Below, piece after piece: positions 26,424 through 35,920 of a stretch of 59,434 nt of DNA. The notes below the pieces were generated by a model that was not told where the DNA came from, made no database searches, and saw nothing but the letters and a program-made list of their open reading frames with translations. A program made the translations under genes and the position numbers. Each line of letters opens with the position of its first letter. Positions within the stretch are counted from its first letter, which is position 1. The stretch comes from CAXYVC01 sp964292295 (GTDB lineage Bacteria > Acidobacteriota > Holophagae > Holophagales > Holophagaceae): contig CAXYVC010000004.1 in the NCBI GenBank assembly GCA_964292295.1, forward strand, positions 1 to 59,434. The letters are read 5' to 3'.

Positions 26424-28150
26424 CACTTGGCCTCCGGCTGGGCGAGCTTCGCGCGGACCTTCGCGAGCATGTAGTCGATGACGGGCTTGGCCTCGGCGGG
26501 CACCTTGGAGGCCTGTTCCTCCAGCTTGGCGGCCACCATCTGGAGCTTGTCCTTGGGCATGGCCAGGAGCTGCTTCAGCTGGGCCTGGACCATGGGCCTC
26601 GCCTCGGCGGGGAGCTTGGCGAGCTCGGGATCCACCGGGCCGTTCTCCTGCTTGCGGTGGACGAGCAGGACGTTGCGGTTCTCCTTGGCGAAGTAGGCAC
26701 CGGCGACGCGCTTCACGTCCTCCACGGTGACGGCCTTCATGCGGGCGGGCATCTCCAGCAGGTCCTTGTAGGAGCCGTTGCACTCGGCCTCCGCGAGGGC
26801 GTTCCGCAGGCGGCCGTTGTGCTCCAGGATGGCGTAGGCCTCGGCCTGCACCTGGTTCTTGACCTTCTCCAGCTCGGCAGGGCTCACGCCCTCCTTGGCG
26901 ATTTTTTCCACTTCGGCGAAGAGCCGGGGCTCGAGCGCCTCGGGCGTCTGCTCGGGGGTGGGCATGCCGATCAGGTAGAACATGCCGCCGTACTTCATGC
27001 CGCGGCTGAAGGCCTGGGCCCCGGTGGCGACCTTCTGCTTCAGCACCAGCTCCTTGTTCAGGCGGCCGGAGGCGCCGTTCAGGATGGCGCCCAGCACCTC
27101 CAGGGCGGCGGCGTCCTTGTGCACGTCGGAGACGGTCTTGCACACCGCGAAGGCCATGGGCATGGACTCCACGTCCACGCTCATGCGCTGCTCCGCCGGC
27201 TGGGGGGGCTCGGTGGTGATGACTTCGGGCGTGCCCTTCGGGTTGGCGGGAATGCGTCCGAAGTAGCGCTCCATCAGGGGCAGCACCTGGGCGCTCTTGA
27301 AGTCGCCCACCAGCACGGCGGTGATGTTGTTCGGGGCGTAGTAGGTGGCGAAGAAGGCGTTGGCCTGCTCCCGGGTCACCTGGCTGATGTCGCTGGGCCA
27401 GCCGATCACGGGCCAGCTGTAGGGGTGGGCCTGCCACACCATGGCGTTGAAGGCCTCCATGGCCTTGCCCGTGGGCGTGGCGTCCGTGCGCTGGCGGCGC
27501 TCCTCGAGCACCACGTCGCGCTCGGAGTAGAACTCCCGGAACACGGCGTTCTTCAGGCGGTCGGACTCCATCCAGGCCCAGAGCTCCAGCTTGTTGGACG
27601 GAACCTCGATGTGGTAGAAGGTCCGGTCGTTGCTGGTGTTGGCGTTGAGGCCCTGGGCGCCCTCCTGCTTGTAGATCTTGTCCAGCTCGTCCTTGACGAT
27701 GAGGGCGCGCTGCTCCTTCACCAGGGCGTCGAACTGGGCCGCCAGCTGCTGGAGCTTCGGCGTGCGCACCGCCGGGTCCATCATGTCCCGGATCTCGCCC
27801 CGCCGCTGCTTCTCCCGCAGGAGGTCCATCTCCCTGCGGATCTCCGCCTGCACCCGGTCCTGGGCCTCGTTCAGCTCGGCGTCGCGCTTGGCGTCGCGGG
27901 TGCCGATGGTGGTCGTCCCCTTGAACATCATGTGCTCGAAGAGGTGGGCGATGCCCGTCATGCCGGGATGCTCGTTGGCGCTGCCGGCGCGGGTCATCCA
28001 CCCGCAGGCGATGGTGGGCTGGTCGTGCCGCTCCACGAGGAGAACGCGCATGCCGTTGGACAGCGTGTGTTCCTGGACGGGGATGGACTGGGCCAGGAGC
28101 GGTGCCGCGACGAGGATCGCCGCGAGCCCCCGGGCCGGAAAGATGGCCAT
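26423..28150 (-). CDS. M16 family zinc metallopeptidase, catalytic subunit (second pair)
   Basis: The 575-aa exported protein has HLFEH (H69, E72, H73) and the same helical insertion as the paralogue at 23348. It is about 65 aa longer because of a C-terminal helical, Lys/Ala-rich extension (KLPAEARPMVQAQLKQLLAM). ATG 28150 follows AAGGAGG. The two catalytic chains share SNG(L/M)RVLLVER and GTRDAKRDAELN. The 140-nt gap upstream to 28290 holds its promoter, though I see no strong consensus. Confidence 0.9.
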   Translation of the reverse strand: MAIFPARGLAAILVAAPLLAQSIPVQEHTLSNGMRVLLVERHDQPTIACGWMTRAGSANEHPGMTGIAHLFEHMMFKGTTTIGTRDAKRDAELNEAQDRVQAEIRREMDLLREKQRRGEIRDMMDPAVRTPKLQQLAAQFDALVKEQRALIVKDELDKIYKQEGAQGLNANTSNDRTFYHIEVPSNKLELWAWMESDRLKNAVFREFYSERDVVLEERRQRTDATPTGKAMEAFNAMVWQAHPYSWPVIGWPSDISQVTREQANAFFATYYAPNNITAVLVGDFKSAQVLPLMERYFGRIPANPKGTPEVITTEPPQPAEQRMSVDVESMPMAFAVCKTVSDVHKDAAALEVLGAILNGASGRLNKELVLKQKVATGAQAFSRGMKYGGMFYLIGMPTPEQTPEALEPRLFAEVEKIAKEGVSPAELEKVKNQVQAEAYAILEHNGRLRNALAEAECNGSYKDLLEMPARMKAVTVEDVKRVAGAYFAKENRNVLLVHRKQENGPVDPELAKLPAEARPMVQAQLKQLLAMPKDKLQMVAAKLEEQASKVPAEAKPVIDYMLAKVRAKLAQPEAK

Positions 28151-28290
28151 GGTGCCTCCTTGTTCGAAGGGGTGAGAAAGAGCCGAACCGAACGCGTCGC
28201 GAAGCGGACCGCAACGCCTCCCCATCATGCCTCACGATGCGTGGCTTGTGGGGCGCACAGGGTGTGAAGAAATGTGAAGGCCCTGGCGTC

Positions 28291-30090
28291 CTACCGGGCT
28301 TCCGGCTCCGCGAGCTCCAGCCAGGAGAACCACAGCGGGTGGGCCTCCTTGTACCAGTGGAGGATTTCGCGCAGCTTGACCTGGGAGGCGGGGGGGATCA
28401 CCTCGGGAGGGATGCGGTCGAAGTGCACGCGGATGTGGTCCTGCTGGGGGAACTCCAGGGCCTCCGAGCAGAGGGTCTGGAGCTCGTTGCGGATGCGCCC
28501 GGAGTCGGAGATGCGCACGGGGCGCTTCCGGTAGTCCTCGCCCCCCATGAAGCGGCTGAGGAGCGGGTTGAAGACCAGCCAGCTCTGCTCCATGGTCTCC
28601 GCCAGGCGCAGCGTGAAGGTGATGCGCTTGTCGCCCCGGGCGCTGGCCAGGCGCACGGTCACGCGGTAGCGGCCGGGCTCCACCTCCTCCACGCCGGGGG
28701 CGCCGGAGTAGGGGTCGGGGCACATGTAGCCCGAAACGGCCAGCACGTCCCACTTCTTCTCGGGGAAGAAGTCGTGGGCGCCGAGCATGGGCGTGTGCAG
28801 GGGAATGCCGGCATCCCGCGCGTCCAGGATCATGGTCCGGTAGCGCTCCGCGGTGGCGGCGTCCACCGTCTGGCCGAGCACTTGGCCCAGGCGCGCCGGG
28901 AAGTCCTCCCCGTCGGGATCCAGGGCCATGACCAGGCGCTCCCGGTCGTAGGGCACCTCGAAGGTGGAGGTGAAGGGCGTGATGTAGGCGGCGAGGCCCA
29001 GCATGGGGGCGAGGCTGGCCGCCTGGATGGCCTCGGCGGAAGCCGCGTAGCCGTCCACCAGGAAGAGGTGGCGCTCGCCGTCCCGCTCGTAGGGCCCCAC
29101 GCAGAAGGTGGGGGCGTAGGTGCCGGATTCGTTGAAGGCCGCCATGCCCGTGGGCAGGGGGAAGCCGTCCTCCGCCACGTGGGCGCCGAGCTCCGCCCAC
29201 TCCTGCCACAGGCCGCTGATGCGGGTGACGCGGCTCTTGCCGCCCAGGGTCCACACGTGGATGCGCTCCGGGGCGATGTCGGGGTAGGTCATGCGGATGG
29301 CCTGCATCACCTGGGCGCGGGGCGTGCGGAAGGAGAGCAGGATGGAGGCCTCCGCCGCCCGGTCCGCCACCGCCTGGGGCAGGAAGAGGTTCCCCATGTA
29401 CCCCTCGTAGGGGCGGGTGATGGCCAGGGGCTGGTCGAAGAGGTGCAGGACCGTCATGGGCCCGGTCTCCGCCCCCTTGGAGAAGCGGGAGGTGTTCTCC
29501 AGGGTGTCGATGGCGGCGCCCCACACCGTGATGCCGGCGGCCTTGATGTCGCGGTAGAAGGCCTCCCAGCCGTAGTCCTCGTGGTTGAGCAGGCGCATCA
29601 CCCGGCGGTCCAGCCAGCGGGCCACCGAGGGGCGGGCGTAGACGCGCCCGAAGCCGAGCTGCGGGTTGGAGCCCATCTCCGGGGTCTCCCCGGCCTTGGG
29701 CATCAGGCCCTCGCCCATGCACACCATGATCGCGTGGTTCTCGGGCAGCTGCCGGGACAGGTACCACAGGCTTTCGCTCATGGCGTAGGCGGAGATCGCG
29801 TCGGCCTCCTTCTTGGCCTGGTTGAGGCCGGCCTTGTCCAGGCCCTTGCCCGCGCCGTAGCGGCCGAAGAGCCGGGTGCCCAGGGCTGTCACCGCCCCCG
29901 TGACGGCGAGCAGGCGCTCCATGCCGCCCTCCATGAAGGAGATGTCGGTGGTGAACTCCTTGGCCGGCTCCCCCCGCACCCAGGCGATGTCCACGCCCTC
30001 CAGCCACAGGTGGAAGCGCCCCAGGATGGGACGGGCGTCGAAGGCCCACTGGGCGACCAGGTCGCGGGTCTCACGTGCAGAAGCAGCCAT
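28291..30090 (-). CDS. conserved-looking 599-aa protein of unknown family
   Basis: I do not recognise this protein. It has no signal peptide. An N-terminal region (residues 30-75) is hydrophobic/amphipathic; the rest is globular, with many aromatic and acidic residues and motifs such as LPENHAIMVCMGEGLMPK, MTYPDIAPERIHVWTLGGK and DHIRVHFDRIPPEVIPP. Strong codon bias and a good Shine-Dalgarno (GAGGAGGAC before ATG 30090) argue that it is real. A TACAAT box lies at 30165-30170 on the minus strand. It is a single gene between M16 genes and a small membrane protein. Confidence 0.75.
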   Translation of the reverse strand: MAASARETRDLVAQWAFDARPILGRFHLWLEGVDIAWVRGEPAKEFTTDISFMEGGMERLLAVTGAVTALGTRLFGRYGAGKGLDKAGLNQAKKEADAISAYAMSESLWYLSRQLPENHAIMVCMGEGLMPKAGETPEMGSNPQLGFGRVYARPSVARWLDRRVMRLLNHEDYGWEAFYRDIKAAGITVWGAAIDTLENTSRFSKGAETGPMTVLHLFDQPLAITRPYEGYMGNLFLPQAVADRAAEASILLSFRTPRAQVMQAIRMTYPDIAPERIHVWTLGGKSRVTRISGLWQEWAELGAHVAEDGFPLPTGMAAFNESGTYAPTFCVGPYERDGERHLFLVDGYAASAEAIQAASLAPMLGLAAYITPFTSTFEVPYDRERLVMALDPDGEDFPARLGQVLGQTVDAATAERYRTMILDARDAGIPLHTPMLGAHDFFPEKKWDVLAVSGYMCPDPYSGAPGVEEVEPGRYRVTVRLASARGDKRITFTLRLAETMEQSWLVFNPLLSRFMGGEDYRKRPVRISDSGRIRNELQTLCSEALEFPQQDHIRVHFDRIPPEVIPPASQVKLREILHWYKEAHPLWFSWLELAEPEAR

Positions 30091-30164
30091 GGCCGTCCTC
30101 CTCCTCAAACGTGCAGGAATCCCGCGGCGTGGCCGCGCGGGATCGTGGTCCGGAGCATGTCCTC

Positions 30165-30170
30165 ATTGTA
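30165..30170 (-). promoter_or_regulatory. -10-like box upstream of the 599-aa protein gene
   Basis: TACAAT on the minus strand is 75 nt before the start. Similar TACAAT or TAGAAT boxes precede several genes in this window (near 9103, 21819 and 57313). No good -35 partner is visible. Confidence 0.35.
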
Positions 30171-30182
30171 GACGGTCCCTTC

Positions 30183-30205
30183 AAGCCGCGGGCAGGACGC
30201 GGCTT
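30183..30205 (-). terminator. hairpin after the small membrane protein gene
   Basis: AAGCCGCG and CGCGGCTT form an 8-bp stem with a 7-nt loop, about 30 nt past the stop of the membrane protein gene. The T-run is on the plus side, so minus-strand termination efficiency is uncertain. Confidence 0.4.
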
Positions 30206-30235
30206 TTGTCAAGGACTGTCCTGCGGGCCGGGGCC

Positions 30236-30688
30236 TCAGGGGGCGGCGCGGAGCACGGCGGGCGGCACGTCCGGGCGCGGCTTCTTCGGGAAGGCGGCCT
30301 TGTTCACCGCCACCACCGTGGTGAGCATCCAGAACATGAGGAAGAGCATGGCGCTGCCGCGGCGCCCCTTCGCCAGGTCCCGCGGCGTGAGCTCGGCCAT
30401 GAGGAGGGCCAGCGCCGCGAAGGCCAGCTTCAGGGGCAGGTGGCGCGCGTCGAAGGGATGCTCGCCCGCCTGGAAGCGGAGGGCCAGCAGCACCCCTCCC
30501 AGGACCACCGCGATGCGGGTTCCCCAGCGGGTGACGCGGGCCCAGACCGCGGCCGCGAGGCCGCGCAGGTCCTCGCGTTCGTCTTCGAAGCCCGACAGGA
30601 GCAGCGCCACCACCGCGCCGCCTCCGGCAAAGGCGAAGGCGACGAGGTGGGTCCAGAGGGTCAGGTCGGTGGCGTTGGGCTTCAGCAT
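30236..30688 (-). CDS. small integral membrane protein
   Basis: The 150-aa protein has about four hydrophobic helices (LVAFAFAGGGAVVALLL, IAVVLGGVLLAL, LAFAALALLMAEL, AMLFLMFWMLTTVVAV). No family is recognised. It lies 37 nt beyond the true (read-through) end of the arginine deiminase frame, on the same strand, so it may be co-transcribed with it. Confidence 0.65.
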   Translation of the reverse strand: MLKPNATDLTLWTHLVAFAFAGGGAVVALLLSGFEDEREDLRGLAAAVWARVTRWGTRIAVVLGGVLLALRFQAGEHPFDARHLPLKLAFAALALLMAELTPRDLAKGRRGSAMLFLMFWMLTTVVAVNKAAFPKKPRPDVPPAVLRAAP

Positions 30689-30725
30689 GGGGGCCTCGGG
30701 CGCGTGCCCCCGAGTGTAGCCGCCC

Positions 30726-32024
30726 TCAGGCGCGGGCCAGGGGGAAGGTCATGCAGCGCGGGCCGCCGCGCGCCCGGGAGAGCGCGCCGCACTCGAGCTG
30801 GAACAGTTACTTCCGGCCGTCGAGGAGGTCGACCGTGGGGTCCGCCAGCAGCTGGCGGACGGGCAGCACGTGGTAGCCCTCCTTGGCCAGGACCTCGGCG
30901 GTGCCCACGTTGCGGCTGTAGCTGAAGATGACGCCCGGGGCCAGGCAGAAGGCGTTGGCGCCGTCCGTCCACTGCTCCCGCTGCTGGCGGATGTGGTCCC
31001 CGCCCCCGCAGGCGATGGGCTTCAGGTCGATGCCCACCTCGCGCAGCACCTTCAGCAGGCTCGGCTTCGTGGTGAAGTGCAGGTCCTCGTGGCGCAGGTC
31101 GATGCTCATGACGTTGAGCAGTTCGCTGCTGCGCCCGCTGAAGAAGGGCGGGAAGACTAGGCACTCCCCCTCGCTGGTGCGGGTGAAGACCGTGTCCAGG
31201 TGCATGGCGGAGCGCACCTTCGGCATGAGCACCATCAGCAGGTGCTCGAAGGTGGTCTCGCCCCGGCGGAAGTGGTCCCGCAGGTTCTCGGCCAGCAGGT
31301 GCACGGCGTCGGCGCTGGTGCGCTCGGAGCAGCCGATGGCCAGCACCTTGTCGCTGAGCACCAGCATGTCGCCGCCCTCCAGGCTCACCGGCGCCCGGAT
31401 CTCCCCCTTGAGCAGCGGCGTCACCTGGTCGAAGACCCGGTGCGCGCCCTCGTCCAGGTGGGAGAGGCGGGGGTGGTGGCGGAAGACGTAGCTGAGGATC
31501 AGCGGCTCCCGCTCCCGGGCCCAGGTGGCCATGGAGTTCACGGAATACAGCTCGCCCAGCACCGCCGCGGGGTCGCGCATGAAGAGCAGGTTGGGGATGG
31601 GGCGCAGCCGGTACTCGAAGCCCCGCTGCCAGTGGGTGTGGCCGGGCACGTCGTCCCAGGCGATGCCCGAGATGACGCTGCGGGCGCAGACGTCGGAGGG
31701 CATGTCCCGCAGTAGGTTGCACGTGGCGTCCGGCAGGTTCACCAGGCGGCGCAGGTCCTCGATGAAGGCGAGCTTGACGCCCTCCTCGGCCAGGGCCTCC
31801 ACGAAGAGGTCCTGGATGTCCAGCACCTCGTCGGCCACGCGGGCCAGGGCACCGCGGAACAGGGCGTGCTCCTCCCGGGCCTGGGCGCCGTGAAGGATGT
31901 CGTCGAAAAGGAGCTTCTCCATGATGGTGGGAACCATCAAGTCCACTTCGGGCCCGGGGGCGTGGACGACCACCTGCTTCAGTCGTCCGATTTCCGAGTA
32001 GACGGAGGGCCGGATCGCTTCCAT
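30726..32024 (-). pseudogene. arcA: arginine deiminase with in-frame TAA before the catalytic Cys
   Basis: The first 405 codons are a good arginine deiminase: FMRDP (D151), LEGGDM (E216), MHLDTVFTR (H275, D277) and GGGDHIRQQREQW. The frame then meets TAA at codon 406 (30807-30809). In the same frame, directly after it, lies the conserved C-terminus FQLECGALSRARGGPRCMTF, which holds the nucleophilic Cys (codon 424); a TGA at 30726 ends it. Without the tail the enzyme cannot form its thiol intermediate. Explanations are a recent nonsense mutation (TAC to TAA would suffice), a base-call error, or read-through. The start has AGGAGG. Normally it converts arginine to citrulline and ammonia. Confidence 0.85.
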
Positions 32025-32055
32025 GAGGCCTCCTGCCTGCAAACAAGGAACGATA

Positions 32056-32083
32056 AGTCTAGCAAAATATGCAGGAAATGCAA
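32056..32083 (-). promoter_or_regulatory. probable promoter of the arginine deiminase gene
   Basis: On the minus strand TTGCAT (-35-like) and TAGACT (-10-like) are 16 nt apart in an AT-richer stretch, about 32 nt before the ATG. Confidence 0.4.
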
Positions 32084-32170
32084 GCGTCGGGAGGGGGCGG
32101 ACCAGGGCAACCGCATCATGCAGGGGATTCCAGAGCGGATCGTGGCCTATGCGCGGGGCGCGTCGGCGGA

Positions 32171-32176
32171 TAGACT
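32171..32176 (+). promoter_or_regulatory. -10-like box before cas12b
   Basis: TAGACT lies 21 nt upstream of the cas12b ATG, the same hexamer as in the divergent arcA promoter. No clear -35 is visible, so support is weak. The 172-nt arcA-cas12b gap holds no gene. Confidence 0.3.
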
Positions 32177-32196
32177 TCCGGCAAAAAGGATTATTC

Positions 32197-35100
32197 ATGC
32201 CGACCCGATCCATCGCCCTGCGCCTGAACCTGGCTTCGCCCGAGCATCGGGCGTCCCTCTGGACCACCCACCGCCTCGTCAACGAGCGCACCCGATGGTT
32301 CGTGGAACATCTGCTCATCCTCCGGGGGGATGTGGTCTGGACCGGCGACGCCGCCCTGGCCCGCGCCCTCGGGCACCCTGGGGTGGAAACGAACCGACAC
32401 CGGCTCTTTGAGGTGAGCGCCGAGATGGTTCAGACCCGCCTGCGGGAGCATCTCGCGCTGCTGGCGCCAGGCCTGACCGGATCCACGCTGGATGAAGCGA
32501 TGCAGGACCTGGGCAAGCTGTACGACCTGATCGTGCCGACCCATGCCGATCCAGACAACAAGGCCGATTCCGCATCGTTGGCAAAGCAATGGCTGAAGCC
32601 ATTGGTGGATCGAACGTCGAATGCCTTCGAAACCGAACAGAGCCTATCCGTTAAGCCCGAATGGCTCACTGAAAAGGAGGATGGCCAGGAATGGGAACCA
32701 TCCGCCCGTGCATGGCTCCAACGCATCCTTCGTGCATTCAAGGAGAAACGGTATGCGGATGAAGGGATCACCGCAGGCTACAGCAAGGCCGCTTGGTACA
32801 AAGTGGCGAATGGCGGCGGGGAACTCGACAAATGGGTTCCGCTTTTCGAGAAGGCCGTGGCGGATGCGCAAAAAAGCCCGATCGGGCCCGTGGTCAACCG
32901 GCTCCGCACCCAGGGACTGCTGGATTGCCTCAGGACCTACCAGGGCTTCAATCACATCCTGGGCGAGTCCGGAAGTCTGGAAATGTCGAAGTGGGACTAC
33001 CTCGTACTGACGCGGGTCATCGCCCGCCTTCTCTCCTGGGAATCCTGGAACCACCGGGCACGCAAGGAACACGAAAAGCGCGCGGCAGAGTTCGCAGCCA
33101 TCGAAGCCACCCTGGCGCCCTATGCTCCTTACAAGGCACTCCTGAAGGGTTATGAACAGGAACGGACGAAAGAACTCCGCGCAACCAACCAACTGGCGAA
33201 GGAAGATACGGATTTTCGCATTGGAGGCCGCCAGATCCGCAAGTGGGAAGCCTTGGCGCGTGAACTCCAGCAGGCCCCGGTAGGCGCGGACCTTCCGCAA
33301 ATCGCCGCCGATTTCCAGACCAAGAACCCCAAGGAATCGCCTGATCCCTATTTCACCGATTGGGTGCTGTCAGACGACGCTCGCAAGGGACTCTGGTTCA
33401 CGGACGAAGGGGTGAAGGCCGTCCAACTCCTCGCCAAGGCGAACCGCTTGGAGCAAAAAAAGAACAAGAGCCGGGAGCGAACGGCCATGACGCCGCCCCA
33501 CCCGCGGCTCCATCCCGTCTGGCTCCAGTTCGAGGAACCCAGCGGCGGCAACCTCAAGAACCTGGATTTGGAACAATTTCCCGAGGGCGGGTGGGCAGCC
33601 GTTTTCGACCTCATCTCGCCTCAAGACGGTGGCGGCTACGAGGAGCACAAGTTCCGCATCGCCATCTGCCCCTCGCCCCAACTGGCGCTCCAGAACCTGG
33701 AAAAGCGGGACAAGACGACCGGCGAGCCCGGCAAGACCCCCGTGCTCACCTTCGTTCAGGCCCCCAGTTTCTCGCGCGTGAAGGACCGGGGCGAATGGGA
33801 AACCTGGGTGGGCACCATGCAAAGCCCGGACATCCTGCTGGACCGGGCCTTCCTCGAAAAGGTGCCCGGCCAACCGAATGGCAGGGAGTACCTCCGCAGC
33901 CACCCAGATACCCCCCTGGCCCCGAAACTGCTGCGTGCCGACCTCAAGCTGGTGCTGGATCTGGAGCCCAATCTGGTGGAGGGCCAGGGTATCGCCCAGA
34001 AAGTGAACGGAAAGTTCCGCTGGTCAGACGCACCCAGGTGGGCCTACCACCTTCAGACCTCTCTCTCCGAGTCGAGCAAGTACGAAGACGCTCTCGCCGA
34101 AGGCCAGCGCTTCTTTTCCGTAGACCTTGGCGTGCGCGATCTCGCGGCGGTTGCCCTGTTCGAAATACAAAGAGGGGCGATCGCGGCAGGCGAACAGGCC
34201 TTTCCCATTCCCGCGTCATCCCCATGGAAAGCCGTGCTCGTGCCAGAGTCCCAGGCCACGCTCAGTCTTCCGGGCGAGCTGGCGACCTTGGAAGACGCCG
34301 GAGGGGACGACATCGAGCGAAGACGACGCGAGACCAAGGAGACGCTCAACCTGCTCAAGTTCCTGAAATCCCGCCGCACGCTCCTACTGAGACTCGCCCA
34401 CCCGAAAACGGAGGCCAAATCGCGGAAGAAGGCCCTGGAAGCGCTCCAGCGCAAACCCAAGGATCCCGAGGCTAAGGCCAGACTGGTGGAGGATCAGGAC
34501 CGCCACGCCCGATCCCTTTCGACCCTGCTGGCCGATGATGCTCCCCCCAGCGCCAAGGGGGATCGCGCCTCGGGCAAGAAGCAGGAAACGAAAGCATCCA
34601 ATGTGGAGTCCCGCTTCCATCCCGCCTTGCGACAGGCTGCTGCACTGGATCCCTTGCCCGATGGCCTGGAAAAGCATCCGGTCGCCCAAGCGACCCTCGA
34701 CGCCTGGGACCAAGCCATCGCTGACCTCATCCGGGTTTGGCGCGACCGCACCCGAAGGCGCGATCCCCGCCGGGCCGGTCTGCACGGCAAGAGCCTCTGG
34801 GCCATCGAGCACCTGTCTGAAGTACGGGATTTCCTGAAGGGATGGCACCGCCGGGGCTCCGAGAGCGGCGAGGTCAACCGCCCCGGCCCCGACTTCGCCA
34901 AGGCCCTGCTGGATCACATCAATCAGCTCAAGGAGGACCGCACCAAGGAAGGCGCCAACCTCCTGGTGAACACCGCCCGGGGGCTGCGCTACGACGAGAC
35001 GACCCACCGCTGGGAACCGCGCTTCCCGCCCGCCCACCTCATCCTCTTCGAGGATCTGGCGCGGTACCGCTTCTTCACGGATCGCACGCGGTCCGAGAAC

Positions 35101-35919
35101 AGCCAGTTGATGCGCTGGTCCCACCGTGAGCTTACGAAGGTCACGGCCCAGATGGCCGAACTCTTCGGCATCGGAACGCTGGACACGGGCGCGGGCTTCA
35201 CCAGCCGCTACCACGGCTGGAGCGGCGCGCCGGGCGTGCGCTGCTCAACCTTTACTGCCGAAGATATCGCATCCGACTGGTTCAAGCGTCGCTGGGAGGC
35301 CGCCAAGCATGGCTGGCAGCCCGTGGCGGGCCTGCCCGTTCCCTGGGAAGGCGGCAAGCGCTTCTTCACCCTGGATGGGTCCGGCAGGCTCGTCGAGGAG
35401 GATGCGGACCACAACGCGGCCATCAGCCTGGCCCGGCGCTTCGCCTTGCGGAACGGCGAAGCCGTCCGGCTGGTGTGCATGGGCAAGGACGACGACAGCT
35501 TCGTCCCGGATGCCCTCGGCAAGCGCCTGCTGGGGGCGCTCCGCAACCCGAACAACCCCAAGGACAAGGGCTATGGCCGCCTCGTACCCGTTCCAGGCGG
35601 GCAAGCCTACGCTTGGGAAAGCCTTTCGCAGGCTGCGTGGGAAAAGGCGAGCGGAAAGAAGGGGGCCAAGGAGGACCCGGAGGACACCGCACCCGAAGAC
35701 GACGCCGACGCCCTCGATGCGGCCCAGGAAGCCGCCGAGGCGGAATCTGGAAAGGTGGAAGATGCGCGAACCGGCAAGAAGATCACCTTCTTCCGCGATC
35801 CCTCCGGCGTCTTCTTCGAGGCCAGCCACTGGGTTCCGGGCGATCACTTCTGGCATAAGGTCCGCCAGGATCTGCTGAAGGCTTTGCGCGCCCGCCCCAG
35901 CGAAGCCATTCCCTTCTGA
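32197..35919 (+). CDS. cas12b: type V-B CRISPR effector nuclease Cas12b (C2c1)
   Basis: The product is 1240 aa (characterised Cas12b proteins are roughly 1100-1160). The N-terminus IALRLNLASPEHRASLW matches the Cas12b OBD start. The split RuvC nuclease is intact: D643 in SVDLGVRD, E952 in LILFEDLARYRF and D1071 in EEDADHNAAISLA. SENSQLMRWSHRE and GAPGVRC around 967-1016 and the ending DPSGVFFEASHW match Cas12b closely. Extra length sits at about 735-800 (Lys-rich) and 1148-1190 (acidic, Ala/Glu/Asp-rich). ATG 32197 follows AAAAAGGA by 6 nt. With tracrRNA and crRNA it should make staggered cuts next to a 5' T-rich PAM, which is family knowledge. The first half looks less GC-rich than its neighbours, suggesting transfer. 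Confidence 0.95.
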   Translation: MPTRSIALRLNLASPEHRASLWTTHRLVNERTRWFVEHLLILRGDVVWTGDAALARALGHPGVETNRHRLFEVSAEMVQTRLREHLALLAPGLTGSTLDEAMQDLGKLYDLIVPTHADPDNKADSASLAKQWLKPLVDRTSNAFETEQSLSVKPEWLTEKEDGQEWEPSARAWLQRILRAFKEKRYADEGITAGYSKAAWYKVANGGGELDKWVPLFEKAVADAQKSPIGPVVNRLRTQGLLDCLRTYQGFNHILGESGSLEMSKWDYLVLTRVIARLLSWESWNHRARKEHEKRAAEFAAIEATLAPYAPYKALLKGYEQERTKELRATNQLAKEDTDFRIGGRQIRKWEALARELQQAPVGADLPQIAADFQTKNPKESPDPYFTDWVLSDDARKGLWFTDEGVKAVQLLAKANRLEQKKNKSRERTAMTPPHPRLHPVWLQFEEPSGGNLKNLDLEQFPEGGWAAVFDLISPQDGGGYEEHKFRIAICPSPQLALQNLEKRDKTTGEPGKTPVLTFVQAPSFSRVKDRGEWETWVGTMQSPDILLDRAFLEKVPGQPNGREYLRSHPDTPLAPKLLRADLKLVLDLEPNLVEGQGIAQKVNGKFRWSDAPRWAYHLQTSLSESSKYEDALAEGQRFFSVDLGVRDLAAVALFEIQRGAIAAGEQAFPIPASSPWKAVLVPESQATLSLPGELATLEDAGGDDIERRRRETKETLNLLKFLKSRRTLLLRLAHPKTEAKSRKKALEALQRKPKDPEAKARLVEDQDRHARSLSTLLADDAPPSAKGDRASGKKQETKASNVESRFHPALRQAAALDPLPDGLEKHPVAQATLDAWDQAIADLIRVWRDRTRRRDPRRAGLHGKSLWAIEHLSEVRDFLKGWHRRGSESGEVNRPGPDFAKALLDHINQLKEDRTKEGANLLVNTARGLRYDETTHRWEPRFPPAHLILFEDLARYRFFTDRTRSENSQLMRWSHRELTKVTAQMAELFGIGTLDTGAGFTSRYHGWSGAPGVRCSTFTAEDIASDWFKRRWEAAKHGWQPVAGLPVPWEGGKRFFTLDGSGRLVEEDADHNAAISLARRFALRNGEAVRLVCMGKDDDSFVPDALGKRLLGALRNPNNPKDKGYGRLVPVPGGQAYAWESLSQAAWEKASGKKGAKEDPEDTAPEDDADALDAAQEAAEAESGKVEDARTGKKITFFRDPSGVFFEASHWVPGDHFWHKVRQDLLKALRARPSEAIPF

Positions 35920-35920
35920 G

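Noticed and set aside
32023..32196. A longer N-terminus for Cas12b starting at 32023
   Set aside because: The extra 58 residues have no Cas12b similarity, whereas ATG 32197 has a Shine-Dalgarno and matches the family start.
32197..35919. Effector being Cas12a, Cas9 or another class 2 nuclease
   Set aside because: No HNH domain; the motifs around E952 and the C-terminus match Cas12b, and the Cas4-Cas1 fusion plus tracrRNA are V-B traits. Cas12a needs no tracrRNA.
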